From NCBI GenBank assembly GCA_900538355.1, contig UPXS01000003.1, positions 1 to 64,000 of the forward strand: 64,000 nucleotides of DNA, given 5' to 3'. The notes under the pieces were generated by a model, which ran no database searches, was not told the origin of the DNA, and saw only the letters and a program-made list of their open reading frames with translations. Position 1 is the stretch's first letter. Each line of letters opens with the position of its first letter. Position numbers and translations under genes: made by a program. This DNA is from an uncultured Veillonella sp. (GTDB taxonomy: Bacteria; Bacillota; Negativicutes; Veillonellales; Veillonellaceae). Of the stretch, positions 34,271 through 42,698 are shown in pieces.

Positions 34271-36097
34271 ATGCCATCTGAAGAATTACTAGAGAAGGTC
34301 AGTCATTTGCCGACCACACCGGGCGTGTATTTATGGCGTGATCAATATAATCGTATCATCTATGTTGGTAAGGCTATTAACTTGCGTAATCGTGTGCGTT
34401 CCTATGTACGCAATGATGCCAATCGGGCACCTAAGGTTGCGGCCATGATGAAGCGAGCCGTCGATGTAGAAATCATTCAAACTAAGACGGAAATGGAAGC
34501 GCTCATATTAGAGAATACGCTTATTAAGGAACATGAGCCTAAATACAATATTAGGCTTCGGGATGATAAAACGTATCCGTACGTAAAAATCTCAGTACAA
34601 GAGGACTACCCACGTGTATATATGACGCGCCGCCTTGAACGAGATGGGGCCAAGTATTTTGGACCTTTTACAGATGTAACATCAGTTCATGTAGTACTAA
34701 AATTGATTCGTCAGTATTATCCTTTGCGTACGTGTAAATCTATGAAGGTAGAGCGGCCGTGTTTACAGTACCACATGCATTACTGTGAAGCGCCGTGCTT
34801 TAATAAGATTTCTGTACCAGATTATCGGAAGTATATTGATGAAATTGTAGAACTTTTTGAAGGTAAGCCTATACCATTGCTTAAAGAAATCAAGGAAAAG
34901 ATGGAATTAGCTGCAGAAGACTTACGCTTTGAAGATGCAGCACGGTATCGAGATCAGTTATCTAGTATTGAAAAGATACAAGAAAAGCAACGTATGGTTA
35001 CGCAGCGAGGCGACCTAGATGTGTTAGGTCTTGCGGTAGATACATCTATGGCCTGTGTACAATTACTGTTTATTCGTGGTGGTCGATTACTAGGTCGTGA
35101 AAACTATTTTGTGCAACACGATGGAGATAGTACTGAAACCATAATGACGGACTTTATCAAGCAGTACTATGGGGATACGAACTTTATTCCTAAAGAGTTA
35201 TTACTCCCTATGGATAGTACTGATAGAGACTTGTTAAAGGAATGGTTTACACAGCTTAAAGGTCAGAATGTAGACGTATCAGTGCCACAGCGTGGTTATA
35301 AGATGGACATGATTAAGATGGCTCATGAGAATGCAGAAACATTCCTAGAAGAGCGTCGTCGTCAGTGGCAACACCAAATCGATAAGACTGGTGGGGCCGT
35401 TAAGAAATTAGCGGAAGTATTAGACTTACCACGCTTGCCGGAGCGTATGGAATGCTTTGATATCTCTCATACCCAAGGTGCTGAAACGGTAGCATCTATG
35501 GTTGTCTTTGAAGGTGGCAAACCAGCGAAGAAGGAATATCGTCGATTCAAATTAAAAACTACGCAAGGCAAGCCTGATGATTTCAAGTCTATGGCTGAAA
35601 TCATGGAACGACGCTACGGTAAGGAAACAGATTGGCCTATGCCTGATCTCATTATTATCGATGGTGGTAAAGGTCAGCTCAATGCAGCATTGCCGTTGAT
35701 TCGCGGTGTAGGTGTTACTGATGTGCCTGTTATTTCTTTAGCTAAACGTATTGAAGAGGTCTTTGTAGAAGGACAATCTGAAAGTATCATCTTAAGCCAT
35801 CACACACCAGAGCTTCAATTGCTTCAACAAATACGGGATGAAGCCCATCGTTTTGCCATTACGTACCATCGTAAATTGCGGGGGAAACGTAACTTAGAAT
35901 CCATTTTAGATCATATAGAAGGTATTGGCCCTAAACGCCGCAAAGCCTTGTGGGCACATTTCAATAGTTTAGAGGCTATGAAAGAGGCATCTATTGATGA
36001 GCTTTCAAAGGTGGAATCTATGAACTATAAGACGGCAGAAACACTATATAATTTCTTCCGCATGTCTAAGGTAGAAAAACAAGATATGTTGAAATAA
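34271..36097 (+). CDS. uvrC: Excinuclease ABC subunit C
   Basis: Nuclease that makes both cuts around a lesion bound by UvrAB. The N-terminal GIY-YIG domain starts 'TTPGVYLWRDQYNRIIYVGKAINLRNRVRSY'. A UVR motif is near residue 210 ('LRFEDAARYRDQLSSI'). The RNase-H-like 3' nuclease follows with 'FDISHTQG' and 'IIIDGGKGQLNAA'. A C-terminal helix-hairpin-helix pair begins 'IEGIGPKRRKALW'. 608 residues. AAAGGAGG precedes ATG 34271, and it ends at a bidirectional terminator. Confidence 0.98.
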   Translation: MPSEELLEKVSHLPTTPGVYLWRDQYNRIIYVGKAINLRNRVRSYVRNDANRAPKVAAMMKRAVDVEIIQTKTEMEALILENTLIKEHEPKYNIRLRDDKTYPYVKISVQEDYPRVYMTRRLERDGAKYFGPFTDVTSVHVVLKLIRQYYPLRTCKSMKVERPCLQYHMHYCEAPCFNKISVPDYRKYIDEIVELFEGKPIPLLKEIKEKMELAAEDLRFEDAARYRDQLSSIEKIQEKQRMVTQRGDLDVLGLAVDTSMACVQLLFIRGGRLLGRENYFVQHDGDSTETIMTDFIKQYYGDTNFIPKELLLPMDSTDRDLLKEWFTQLKGQNVDVSVPQRGYKMDMIKMAHENAETFLEERRRQWQHQIDKTGGAVKKLAEVLDLPRLPERMECFDISHTQGAETVASMVVFEGGKPAKKEYRRFKLKTTQGKPDDFKSMAEIMERRYGKETDWPMPDLIIIDGGKGQLNAALPLIRGVGVTDVPVISLAKRIEEVFVEGQSESIILSHHTPELQLLQQIRDEAHRFAITYHRKLRGKRNLESILDHIEGIGPKRRKALWAHFNSLEAMKEASIDELSKVESMNYKTAETLYNFFRMSKVEKQDMLK

Positions 36098-36127
36098 AAG
36101 AGAGCATCTTATGTAAGATGCTCTTTT
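36096..36127. terminator. Bidirectional terminator between uvrC and the MATE gene
   Basis: Stem AAAAGAGAGCATCTTA with TAAGATGCTCTTTT, flanked by A- and T-runs on either side. It can serve both convergent genes. Confidence 0.85.
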
Positions 36128-36145
36128 ACTGTATAAATATATTAT

Positions 36146-37489
36146 TTATTTTTGTTGACGCTGAATGTACCAAGTACGCCAAGTGAACAATACACCTGCT
36201 GCTAGTACGCTAGCGAGTAACCCAATCCATACGCCAAATGGTCCATAATTAGGATTTTTAGCAAGGATATAAGCAGTAGGGAAACATACGCCCCAATATG
36301 ATACGAGGGAGATGTATAGTACTACTTTTACATCCTTGTAAGCTCTTAGTATACCTTGTAGTGGAGTACCGATGGCATCGATAGCGGAAAAGAATACGCC
36401 ATATCCAAGGAATTGATAAATAAGACCATATACTTCATCATCATTTGTGAATAGGTCCGCAATATCATCCATATGGGTGAACGTAAAAGCACAAATGAGT
36501 AACGCAATGATGATGGCCATTACGCGAGCGATGTAAGAATACTGAATGGCCTCCTTTTTACGCCCTGCACCAAGCTCGTAAGCAACGGCAATAGTAGAGG
36601 CCATAGCAATACTGAGTGGTAAGCAGTAAAATACATTAGTAAAGGAAATAACCGACTGATGGGCTGCTACTACGGCAGATCCAAAGTGAACCATCAAGAG
36701 GCCAGCGATACTAAAGATACTAGCTTCTAAGAAGATGGAACCACCAATAGGAATACCCACATGTAATTGCTCACGAATATAGTGGAAGCTTGGACCTTTA
36801 AAGTCTTTATAAATACGATAACCTTTAAGCTTCGGATGTAATAGAATAACCAAGCTAAAGAGGATAAAGTTAGTCCAAGAAGCACCAGCTAAACCGTAAC
36901 CCGCGCCAACACCACCGATTTCAGGGAAACCGTAGTGACCAAAGATGAGTGCATAGTTTAAGAATACATTAATCACAAAGCTTGTAAAAACGATAGCCAT
37001 AGAGTAATGTGTTAACCCATGGGAATCAACTGTATTACGCAAAGTATTTACCCAAAGTAGAGGGAATAAACCAAGGGCAAAAGCTTTCAGATAACTAATG
37101 CAAACCTCAGCAGCAGCAGGTTCTAAATTTAACGTAGTCAGTAATGGGCGAAGCCCCAATATACCGATTAGTAAAATGATAAATGCTAGGCCTGTACCAA
37201 TGAAAAGACCTTGATGGAAAATCATGGAAATATCATCTGTTTTCTTAGCTCCCAATAGCTGAGAAATGATCGGTGTGATACCCATTAAAGTTCCTTGTGC
37301 AAAGATATAGAAGAGGAGCCATAAATTATACCCCGTAGCGACCCCAGCTAAATCTATCGTACTATATTGTCCCGTTAAGAAGATAGCTATAAAAGTACCA
37401 CCTATAAGGGAAAATTGCGTTATGCACATAGGAGTAAATAGCTTAATGAACAACCATAACTTTTGTAATATAGAATATGTTTGATACAT
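36146..37489 (-). CDS. MATE family efflux transporter
   Basis: Multidrug and toxin extrusion family protein of the inner membrane, driven by sodium or protons. The 447 residues have about twelve hydrophobic segments in two similar halves. Family-like stretches are 'PMCITQFSLIGGTFIAIFLTGQYST', 'TPIISQLLGAKKTDD' and, in the second half, 'GSIFLEASIFSIAGLLMVHFG' and 'VAYELGAGRKKEA'. It starts at ATG 37489 behind GGGAGG. Substrate cannot be read. It is a single gene transcribed opposite to its neighbours. Confidence 0.9.
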   Translation of the reverse strand: MYQTYSILQKLWLFIKLFTPMCITQFSLIGGTFIAIFLTGQYSTIDLAGVATGYNLWLLFYIFAQGTLMGITPIISQLLGAKKTDDISMIFHQGLFIGTGLAFIILLIGILGLRPLLTTLNLEPAAAEVCISYLKAFALGLFPLLWVNTLRNTVDSHGLTHYSMAIVFTSFVINVFLNYALIFGHYGFPEIGGVGAGYGLAGASWTNFILFSLVILLHPKLKGYRIYKDFKGPSFHYIREQLHVGIPIGGSIFLEASIFSIAGLLMVHFGSAVVAAHQSVISFTNVFYCLPLSIAMASTIAVAYELGAGRKKEAIQYSYIARVMAIIIALLICAFTFTHMDDIADLFTNDDEVYGLIYQFLGYGVFFSAIDAIGTPLQGILRAYKDVKVVLYISLVSYWGVCFPTAYILAKNPNYGPFGVWIGLLASVLAAGVLFTWRTWYIQRQQK

Positions 37490-37691
37490 ACTTACCTCCC
37501 TTTTATTGATATACTATACAATATCATAAAATTGCTTAATTTAATAGATAAAACCTAGAAATAATAGGAATTAAATCTATTGATAAATAGCGGTTATATT
37601 GTTGATTTTGAGAATAAAAATAGTTATGAATTCCCACTCATGAAGGTGAAGAATGTATGATAAAAATGTATATATATGTTAATAATTGAAT

Positions 37692-37721
37692 TTTACACTA
37701 CCTAACTATATCGATTATAAT
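37692..37721 (+). promoter_or_regulatory. Candidate promoter of the TerC-family gene
   Basis: TTTACA (37692-37697), 18-bp spacer, TATAAT (37716-37721). I looked for a yybP-ykoY manganese riboswitch in this spacer, common ahead of such genes, and saw none. Confidence 0.5.
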
Positions 37722-37755
37722 ATATATACTATAGTTTAATTCTAAGGAGGATACA

Positions 37756-38415
37756 TTGGACATCTTAACTGTACAAGGCTTATTAGCGATGCTTCAAATC
37801 ATCGTTATCGATATCTTATTAGCTGGCGACAATGCCATCGTTATCGGTATGGCGGCTCGTAACTTGCCAGCTCATTTACAGAAAAAAGCCATATTCTGGG
37901 GCACTGCAGGTGCCATCATTCTACGCCTTGTTATGGCATTCTTATTCGTAGAAGCGTTAAACAACATTCCTGCTCTACGTTTAATAGGTGGTATTCTTCT
38001 ATTATGGATCGGCTACAAGCTCGTTGCTGATGATGAAAGCGAGCATAATATCGAGGCTAAAGATAATTTACGTGCTGCCATTACGACAATCGTCATTGCG
38101 GATGGTATCATGGGGATCGATAATGTTATCGGCGTAGTTGGTGCTGCTGGTGGCGACATGACATTAGTTGCTATCGGCATGCTTATTACTGTACCTATCA
38201 TCATTTATGGTAGTACGTTGTTTGTGAAAGTTATTGAACGCTTCCCAATCATCCTATACGTAGGTGGTGGTATCCTTGCTTGGGTAGGTGCCGCTATGAG
38301 TGTGGAAGATAAATTGATTTCTCACGCTGTTGAACCATATGCTTTGTTCATCAAAATCGCAGCTGTGATCCTCGTAGTAGGCGCATCTCTATTAGCAAAT
38401 AAACTAAAAAAATAA
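37756..38415 (+). CDS. TerC/YjbE-family integral membrane protein, copy 1
   Basis: Membrane protein of the TerC family (YjbE/YkoY type), 219 residues with about seven hydrophobic segments. The family's acidic metal-site motifs are present twice: 'DILLAGDNAIVIGMA' near residue 20 and 'IADGIMGIDNVIGVVGAA' near 115. Bacillus relatives export manganese to metallate secreted enzymes, so metal export is a reasonable guess. The start is TTG 37756 with AAGGAGG six bases ahead. A paralogue follows after a terminator. Confidence 0.88.
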   Translation: MDILTVQGLLAMLQIIVIDILLAGDNAIVIGMAARNLPAHLQKKAIFWGTAGAIILRLVMAFLFVEALNNIPALRLIGGILLLWIGYKLVADDESEHNIEAKDNLRAAITTIVIADGIMGIDNVIGVVGAAGGDMTLVAIGMLITVPIIIYGSTLFVKVIERFPIILYVGGGILAWVGAAMSVEDKLISHAVEPYALFIKIAAVILVVGASLLANKLKK

Positions 38416-38421
38416 TGAAAT

Positions 38422-38460
38422 ATATCTCTTCTTCTAGTAATAGGAGGAGAGATATTTTTT
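38422..38460 (+). terminator. Terminator between the two TerC-family genes
   Basis: Stem ATATCTCTTCTTC with GAGGAGAGATAT (some G-T pairs) followed by TTTTTT. The two paralogues are therefore probably transcribed separately. Confidence 0.8.
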
Positions 38461-38589
38461 GTAAAAAAACATTCTTAATAGAAATCATCATAAGGACTAA
38501 GCCCCATGTATAGATGAGAAAATATAATATTTATGGTATAGTTAAGGGATAGTTATAGAATTAGTAGACTGAATTGAGGTAAGTACAAA

Positions 38590-39258
38590 ATGGAATTTTT
38601 AGAAGCCGCTACGTGGATAACCATTAGTAAAATTATTTTAATAGATATTTTATTAGCAGGAGATAATGCTGTAGTTATTGGAATGGCAGCAGGTAAGTTA
38701 GCTCCAGAACTGCAAAAGAAAGCCGTAATTTGGGGTACAGTAGGTGCCATTGTAATGCGCCTTGTATTTGCTACCCTTTTAGTAGAGGCGCTTACTTTAA
38801 TTCCTCTTATCCACTTAGGTGGTGGCCTTGTACTTGTATGGATTGCCATTCAATTATTAAAAGGTGGAGATGAAGATGCACATATCGAAGCTAAGAATTC
38901 ATTAATGGGTGCCATTTGGACGATTATTGTAGCTGACGCTATGATGAGTATTGATAATGTCATTGGTGTAGTAGGAGCCGCTAAAGGTCATTTAGAGCTT
39001 GTTATTGCAGGTATGTTAATTACTGTTCCAATTATCGTATTTTGCTCTACATTATTTGCCCGAATTATTAATAAATTCCCTGCCATTCTTTGGGCTGGTG
39101 GTGCACTCCTTGGTTGGGTTGCAGGCGAAATGATTGTGGAAGATCCACTTCTTATGCCATATATTCAAGGTGAAGAATTACTCGTTAAATTCGGCACTGT
39201 ATTCTTCGTTCTTATTGTGACAGGTATGATTAAAATTTGGAAGAAAAGAGACGCGTAA
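38590..39258 (+). CDS. TerC/YjbE-family integral membrane protein, copy 2
   Basis: A paralogue of the preceding gene, 222 residues with the same seven-segment layout. It has both acidic motifs ('DILLAGDNAVVIGMAAG', 'VADAMMSIDNVIGVVGAA'). The two proteins diverge most in the loop after the third segment and at the C terminus, so this is not a fresh duplication. A GAGGTAA site precedes ATG 38590. Its stop overlaps the rlmCD start by one base (TAATG). Manganese or other metal export is inferred from the family. Confidence 0.88.
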   Translation: MEFLEAATWITISKIILIDILLAGDNAVVIGMAAGKLAPELQKKAVIWGTVGAIVMRLVFATLLVEALTLIPLIHLGGGLVLVWIAIQLLKGGDEDAHIEAKNSLMGAIWTIIVADAMMSIDNVIGVVGAAKGHLELVIAGMLITVPIIVFCSTLFARIINKFPAILWAGGALLGWVAGEMIVEDPLLMPYIQGEELLVKFGTVFFVLIVTGMIKIWKKRDA

Positions 39259-40748
39259 TGAACGGTACAGGTCGTACATCTCGTAAACATAAATCGAAAC
39301 AACAGAATAGAAGAGAGGCTCGTTCTATCCAAGGCCAGAATACTAGTGGTACAGTATCTAAAAAGCAACAAGCTATACTCAATGCACCTGCTAAACTAGG
39401 TGATGAAGTGCTCGTTACAATTCACGGTATTGGTAGCAGCGGTGAAGGGGTAGGTCGTGTAGACGACTTTACTGTCTTTGTTCCTTTTGCCTTGCCTGGA
39501 GAAACTGTCAAAGTAGTCATTAACATGGTGAAAAAGACGTATGCTACAGGTAGACTATTAGAGATTGTTACAATGGCGCCTAACCGAATCGATGCTAGCT
39601 GTGAACTCTATGGCTTCTGTGGGGGATGCCAACTACAACATATTACCTATGAAGGTCAGCTTTCATTAAAAACACAAAAGGTGAAGGACGTTATTGAACG
39701 CATTGGTCATCAAAATCCAGACCTTGTAAAACCTGCATTAGGCCCCAAAGAACCTTGGGCATATCGCAATAAAATGCAGATGCCTGTAGGCGGTACTAAA
39801 GGCGATATTCAAATGGGATTCTATGCGATGGGATCTCACGATATCGTGCAAGGCACAAACTGTCCTATTCAAGATGAAGGGAATAATATCATTGCTCAAG
39901 CGTGTTACCAAATCGCTAAAGAATTTGATATTGAACCGTATGATGAACATACAGGCAAAGGTGTACTACGCCATGTAATCGGTCGCATTGGACAATCTGG
40001 ATGGATGATTATCCTTGTAACGGCAACAGAACAATTGCCGCATAAAGAGAAGTGGGTAGAAAAATTAACAGAACGAATTCCTCAAGTAGAAACTATCGTT
40101 CATAACGTAAATGGTAAGCGTACTAATGTCATCTTAGGACCTAAAAATAATATCCTCTATGGGGATGGAACGATTACAGATCATATAAAGGATTTACGAT
40201 TTACCTTATCTCCACATTCCTTCTTCCAAGTAAACCCTGAACAAACAACTGTATTATACGATCAAGCATTAGCTTATGCGGACCTAAAAGGTGATGAAAC
40301 TGTTATCGATGCGTACTGTGGTACAGGTACTATTTCATTGTTTTTGGCTCATAAGGCAAAATATGTAATAGGTATAGAAATCGTAGAACCCGCCATTATC
40401 AATGCTCGTGAAAATGCGAAACGCAATGGCTATGATAATACAGAATTCATCGTCGCTGATGCAGCCGTAGAAATGCCAAAACTCTACAAAGCTGGCGTAC
40501 GTCCAGACGTAATCGTATTCGATCCAATCCGTGCAGGCTGTAAAGAAGAAGTACTAACCTCTGCAGCTGGCATGGAACCAAAACGCATTGTTTACGTATC
40601 CTGTAACCCAGCCACCATGGCGCGAGACATTGAAATCCTCACACACTACGGCTATGAACTAAAAGAAGTCCAACCTGTAGACATGTTCCCAATGACCGCT
40701 CACGTTGAGGCAGTGGCTTTGCTCACTAGAAGCGAAGCGACGCAGTGA
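39258..40748 (+). CDS. rlmCD: 23S rRNA (uracil-5)-methyltransferase, RlmCD/RumA type
   Basis: SAM-dependent methyltransferase that makes 5-methyluridine in RNA. It has a basic N-terminal tail and a TRAM domain (about residues 45-105, 'LVTIHGIGSSGEGVGRV'). A 4Fe-4S motif CX5CX2C ('CELYGFCGGCQLQH') follows, then a Rossmann fold with 'DAYCGTGTISLFLA'. The catalytic cysteine is in 'VYVSCNPATMARD'. The usual DPPR motif reads DPIR. I start it at ATG 39258, which overlaps the TerC stop, giving 496 residues; the frame from 39237 lies in that gene. The last 32 bases are repeated downstream at 40823. Confidence 0.93.
   Translation: MNGTGRTSRKHKSKQQNRREARSIQGQNTSGTVSKKQQAILNAPAKLGDEVLVTIHGIGSSGEGVGRVDDFTVFVPFALPGETVKVVINMVKKTYATGRLLEIVTMAPNRIDASCELYGFCGGCQLQHITYEGQLSLKTQKVKDVIERIGHQNPDLVKPALGPKEPWAYRNKMQMPVGGTKGDIQMGFYAMGSHDIVQGTNCPIQDEGNNIIAQACYQIAKEFDIEPYDEHTGKGVLRHVIGRIGQSGWMIILVTATEQLPHKEKWVEKLTERIPQVETIVHNVNGKRTNVILGPKNNILYGDGTITDHIKDLRFTLSPHSFFQVNPEQTTVLYDQALAYADLKGDETVIDAYCGTGTISLFLAHKAKYVIGIEIVEPAIINARENAKRNGYDNTEFIVADAAVEMPKLYKAGVRPDVIVFDPIRAGCKEEVLTSAAGMEPKRIVYVSCNPATMARDIEILTHYGYELKEVQPVDMFPMTAHVEAVALLTRSEATQ
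40706..40737 (+). repeat. Direct repeat, first copy, at the rlmCD 3' end
   Basis: Thirty-two bases (TGAGGCAGTGGC...AGAAGCGAAG) are identical to 40823-40854, 117 bases away. The first copy encodes the last residues of RlmCD (EAVALLTRSEA). Confidence 0.85.
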
Positions 40749-40822
40749 GCATTAGCACTGCCCATGGCAGGGATGTCCAAGAATTCGAGCGAAGTGAAGA
40801 ATGATTGGAAACAGCCTACGGC

Positions 40823-40854
40823 TGAGGCAGTGGCTTTGCTCACTAGAAGCGAAG
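40823..40854 (+). repeat. Direct repeat, second copy
   Basis: Perfect copy of the rlmCD 3' end. Read in the same frame it would give EAVALLTRSEVSL and stop. This suggests the original gene ended here and a 117-bp segment was inserted or duplicated before it. Confidence 0.85.
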
Positions 40855-40900
40855 TATCACTTTAATATTTTGTCTTATAAGTTTATGGAGTGATCTATAT

Positions 40901-41341
40901 ATGGTATGGCTGAATCCCAGGGATTATAAAAACCAAGAGTATATGGAGCTAAGACTTAATTCACCATTATATGAGAATATACGCTTAGACTTTAATCCAC
41001 TCAAAATTTCTGATGTATCTGGTCATGAATCAAGTTGGAAAGACTGGCATTGTTATAGAAATCCATTACGGGTTTATAGTCCAGATTTTGATATCTTAGT
41101 TTCTTATTTTAATAAAGTATATCCTATTATAGATGCATCAGATAATACTGAAAGAGATAGCTTTGATGTATGCTTTGATAATTGGATTAAGAAAGATTAC
41201 TGGATTAAAATAATTCATAATATTGAAGTTGATCTTATAAACTCTAGTAAAGATGAGCAAGAGTTTTTAAACACATTTATTACTTGGATAAAGGAAGCAC
41301 TTCAAGATACATCTGTTATAGTTGTTGAGGGAAATCTTTAA
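40901..41341 (+). CDS. Uncharacterised 146-residue protein
   Basis: Not recognised. A soluble, aromatic- and acid-rich protein with no signal or membrane segment. It has tryptophan-rich parts ('ESSWKDWHCYRNPLRVYSPDFD', 'FDNWIKKDYWIK'). Size and composition resemble immunity proteins of polymorphic toxin or contact-inhibition systems, but no motif proves this. GGAG lies ten bases ahead of ATG 40901. A hairpin that recurs twice more in this region follows. Confidence 0.65.
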   Translation: MVWLNPRDYKNQEYMELRLNSPLYENIRLDFNPLKISDVSGHESSWKDWHCYRNPLRVYSPDFDILVSYFNKVYPIIDASDNTERDSFDVCFDNWIKKDYWIKIIHNIEVDLINSSKDEQEFLNTFITWIKEALQDTSVIVVEGNL

Positions 41342-41407
41342 AAATCAAAACAGTATTTTAATAACATAATCTATAAAGATAAGTTAAGATATAAATTAAT
41401 TGATTTT

Positions 41408-41436
41408 AGCCCTTCGCTTTTGCGAAGGGCTTTTAC
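41408..41436 (+). terminator. Hairpin repeat, copy 1
   Basis: AGCCCTTCGC-TTTT-GCGAAGGGCT followed by TTTAC. The same hairpin and some flanking sequence recur at 43579 and 46825. Confidence 0.8.
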
Positions 41437-41505
41437 AATATAATCATATATAAATATAATATAATTAGTATAAGTAGTTAAATTGTATTGAATGAGGTAT
41501 GTGGT

Positions 41506-41769
41506 GTGGGACTAATTTTAGATATTGATAAAATAATGTACCAATTGAGTAGGTGGAGACCAATATTTCATTCGGAAGCAGATTTTCAGTTTAGCTTAGC
41601 CTGGATGATTAAAGAACAATATCCAAATTGTGATATTAGATTAGAGTTTGTACCTGAATTTAATCCTAATTTACATCTCGATATTCTTGTTATATTAGAT
41701 GGTAAATGGATTCCTATTCAGGTTGTAAACGAATATGTCCATTTTCTTTATAAAAACGTTTTACTGTAG
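41506..41769 (+). pseudogene. PD-(D/E)XK-like nuclease-fold protein, 3' truncated
   Basis: The visible 74 residues of native sequence ('RPIFHSEADFQFSLAWMIKEQYP', 'DIRLEFVPE', 'LHLDILVILDGKWIPI') resemble bacterial proteins with a PD-(D/E)XK nuclease fold. In these, a Glu-rich helix is followed by LDI and then IELKYK. The sequence stops matching just where the ELK strand should come, near 41724. From there on the DNA is the 3' end of lexA on the other strand. The frame runs out at 41769 with about 15 unrelated residues. The start is probably GTG 41506, with GAGG ahead. A truncated, presumably inactive gene. Confidence 0.6.
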
Positions 41770-42307
41770 CTTCGTCATCAATACGTGCTACAACAACATC
41801 ACCATTATTAGCCGTATTTTGATGGCGTACGATGAGCATATCACCTTCATACATACCAATATTCATCATGGATTCGCCTTGAACGCGTAGTAAGAAGCAG
41901 TCAGAATCACCAGTTAATTGAACAGGTAATGTAAGAGTAGATTCTAAATTTTCTACCGCAGTAATAGGCATACCAGCTTGTACAGTACCAATAAGAGGAA
42001 CTTGTTTTAAACCAGCACCTAAGAACTCAAAATTATCAGAACTTGATGTTTCATTACCATCTACAGAAATAGAAGGTTTTGTATCCTCTAGTACTGTAAT
42101 AGCACGATTTTTATTAGAATCCCGTTTAATATAACCAAACTTTTCAAGAGCGTTCAAATGAGATTGCACAGTAGAAGTGGAACTAAGGCCTACATGGGTA
42201 CAGATTTCTCGAACAGTAGGACAACGATATTCATTATGTAATGAGTCCTTAATAAAATCTAATATACGGCGCTGTTTAGTATTAATATCTGTAGCAGGGC
42301 GTCTCAC
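41714..42307 (-). CDS. lexA: LexA SOS repressor, C-terminally truncated
   Basis: SOS repressor with an N-terminal winged helix (about residues 1-65, 'CPTVREICTHVGLSSTSTVQSHL') and a peptidase domain. The self-cleavage site Ala111-Gly112 (VQAGMP), the nucleophile Ser146 (GESM) and Lys183 (ATVKRF) are all present. The protein stops at residue 197 after 'HIRLQPE'. Homologues such as Bacillus LexA continue for about 26 more residues that form the last strands of the domain and part of the dimer interface. The end coincides with the truncation of the convergent gene. The start is GTG 42307 behind GGAGG. SOS boxes upstream suggest autoregulation. Stability of the short form is doubtful. Confidence 0.85.
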   Translation of the reverse strand: MRRPATDINTKQRRILDFIKDSLHNEYRCPTVREICTHVGLSSTSTVQSHLNALEKFGYIKRDSNKNRAITVLEDTKPSISVDGNETSSSDNFEFLGAGLKQVPLIGTVQAGMPITAVENLESTLTLPVQLTGDSDCFLLRVQGESMMNIGMYEGDMLIVRHQNTANNGDVVVARIDDEATVKRFYKENGHIRLQPE

Positions 42308-42448
42308 GATGAACCTCCATAGTCAATGTAATGTCAAAATAATATTAATATATATGTGGAAAAATTTACTCATTTCGTACTATATAATAAAAACATAAGA
42401 TAATTACTTATCTTATATACCTATTATAGGCAATTTTAAAAGTTTTTG

Positions 42449-42524
42449 CTAACATTTGTTCTAAAACACTTGACCGAACATTCGTTCGTGTGCTAATATA
42501 AGCATGTAAACAAACAAATGTTCT
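42449..42524. promoter_or_regulatory. Cluster of three SOS (LexA) boxes
   Basis: CGAACATTCGTTCG at 42475-42488 fits the Gram-positive LexA box (CGAACRNRYGTTYG) almost perfectly. Weaker relatives are CTAACATTTGTTCT at 42449-42462 and CAAACAAATGTTCT at 42511-42524. They lie upstream of lexA and of whatever is transcribed in the other direction. Confidence 0.8.
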
Positions 42525-42559
42525 CAGATATTATGTTCGATGTAAATGTGAGGTATGAG

Positions 42560-42652
42560 ATGAAAAATATATTGATGATGGTATGAATGTGCTTAACAAT
42601 CTTGTTCGGCTATAATATGACAAATCCTGTAACAGCTACAAATACACATTGA
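42560..42652 (+). pseudogene. Possible interrupted small SOS gene (YneA-like position)
   Basis: An ATG at 42560 behind GAGG opens a frame of 30 codons with a TGA at codon 9: MKNILMMV, stop, then MCLTILFGYNMTNPVTATNTH. Ignoring the TGA, it reads like the hydrophobic leader of a small membrane protein. Many Firmicutes encode the cell-division inhibitor YneA divergently from lexA. This could be its remnant. No LysM domain is visible. Very tentative. Confidence 0.25.
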
Positions 42653-42698
42653 GCTTAAATATACGACAAGAAAATGTATTAAAACTATAAATGATGAA

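Noticed and set aside
37490..37755. Possible yybP-ykoY riboswitch ahead of the TerC-family gene
   Set aside because: The conserved core of that riboswitch was not found by eye.
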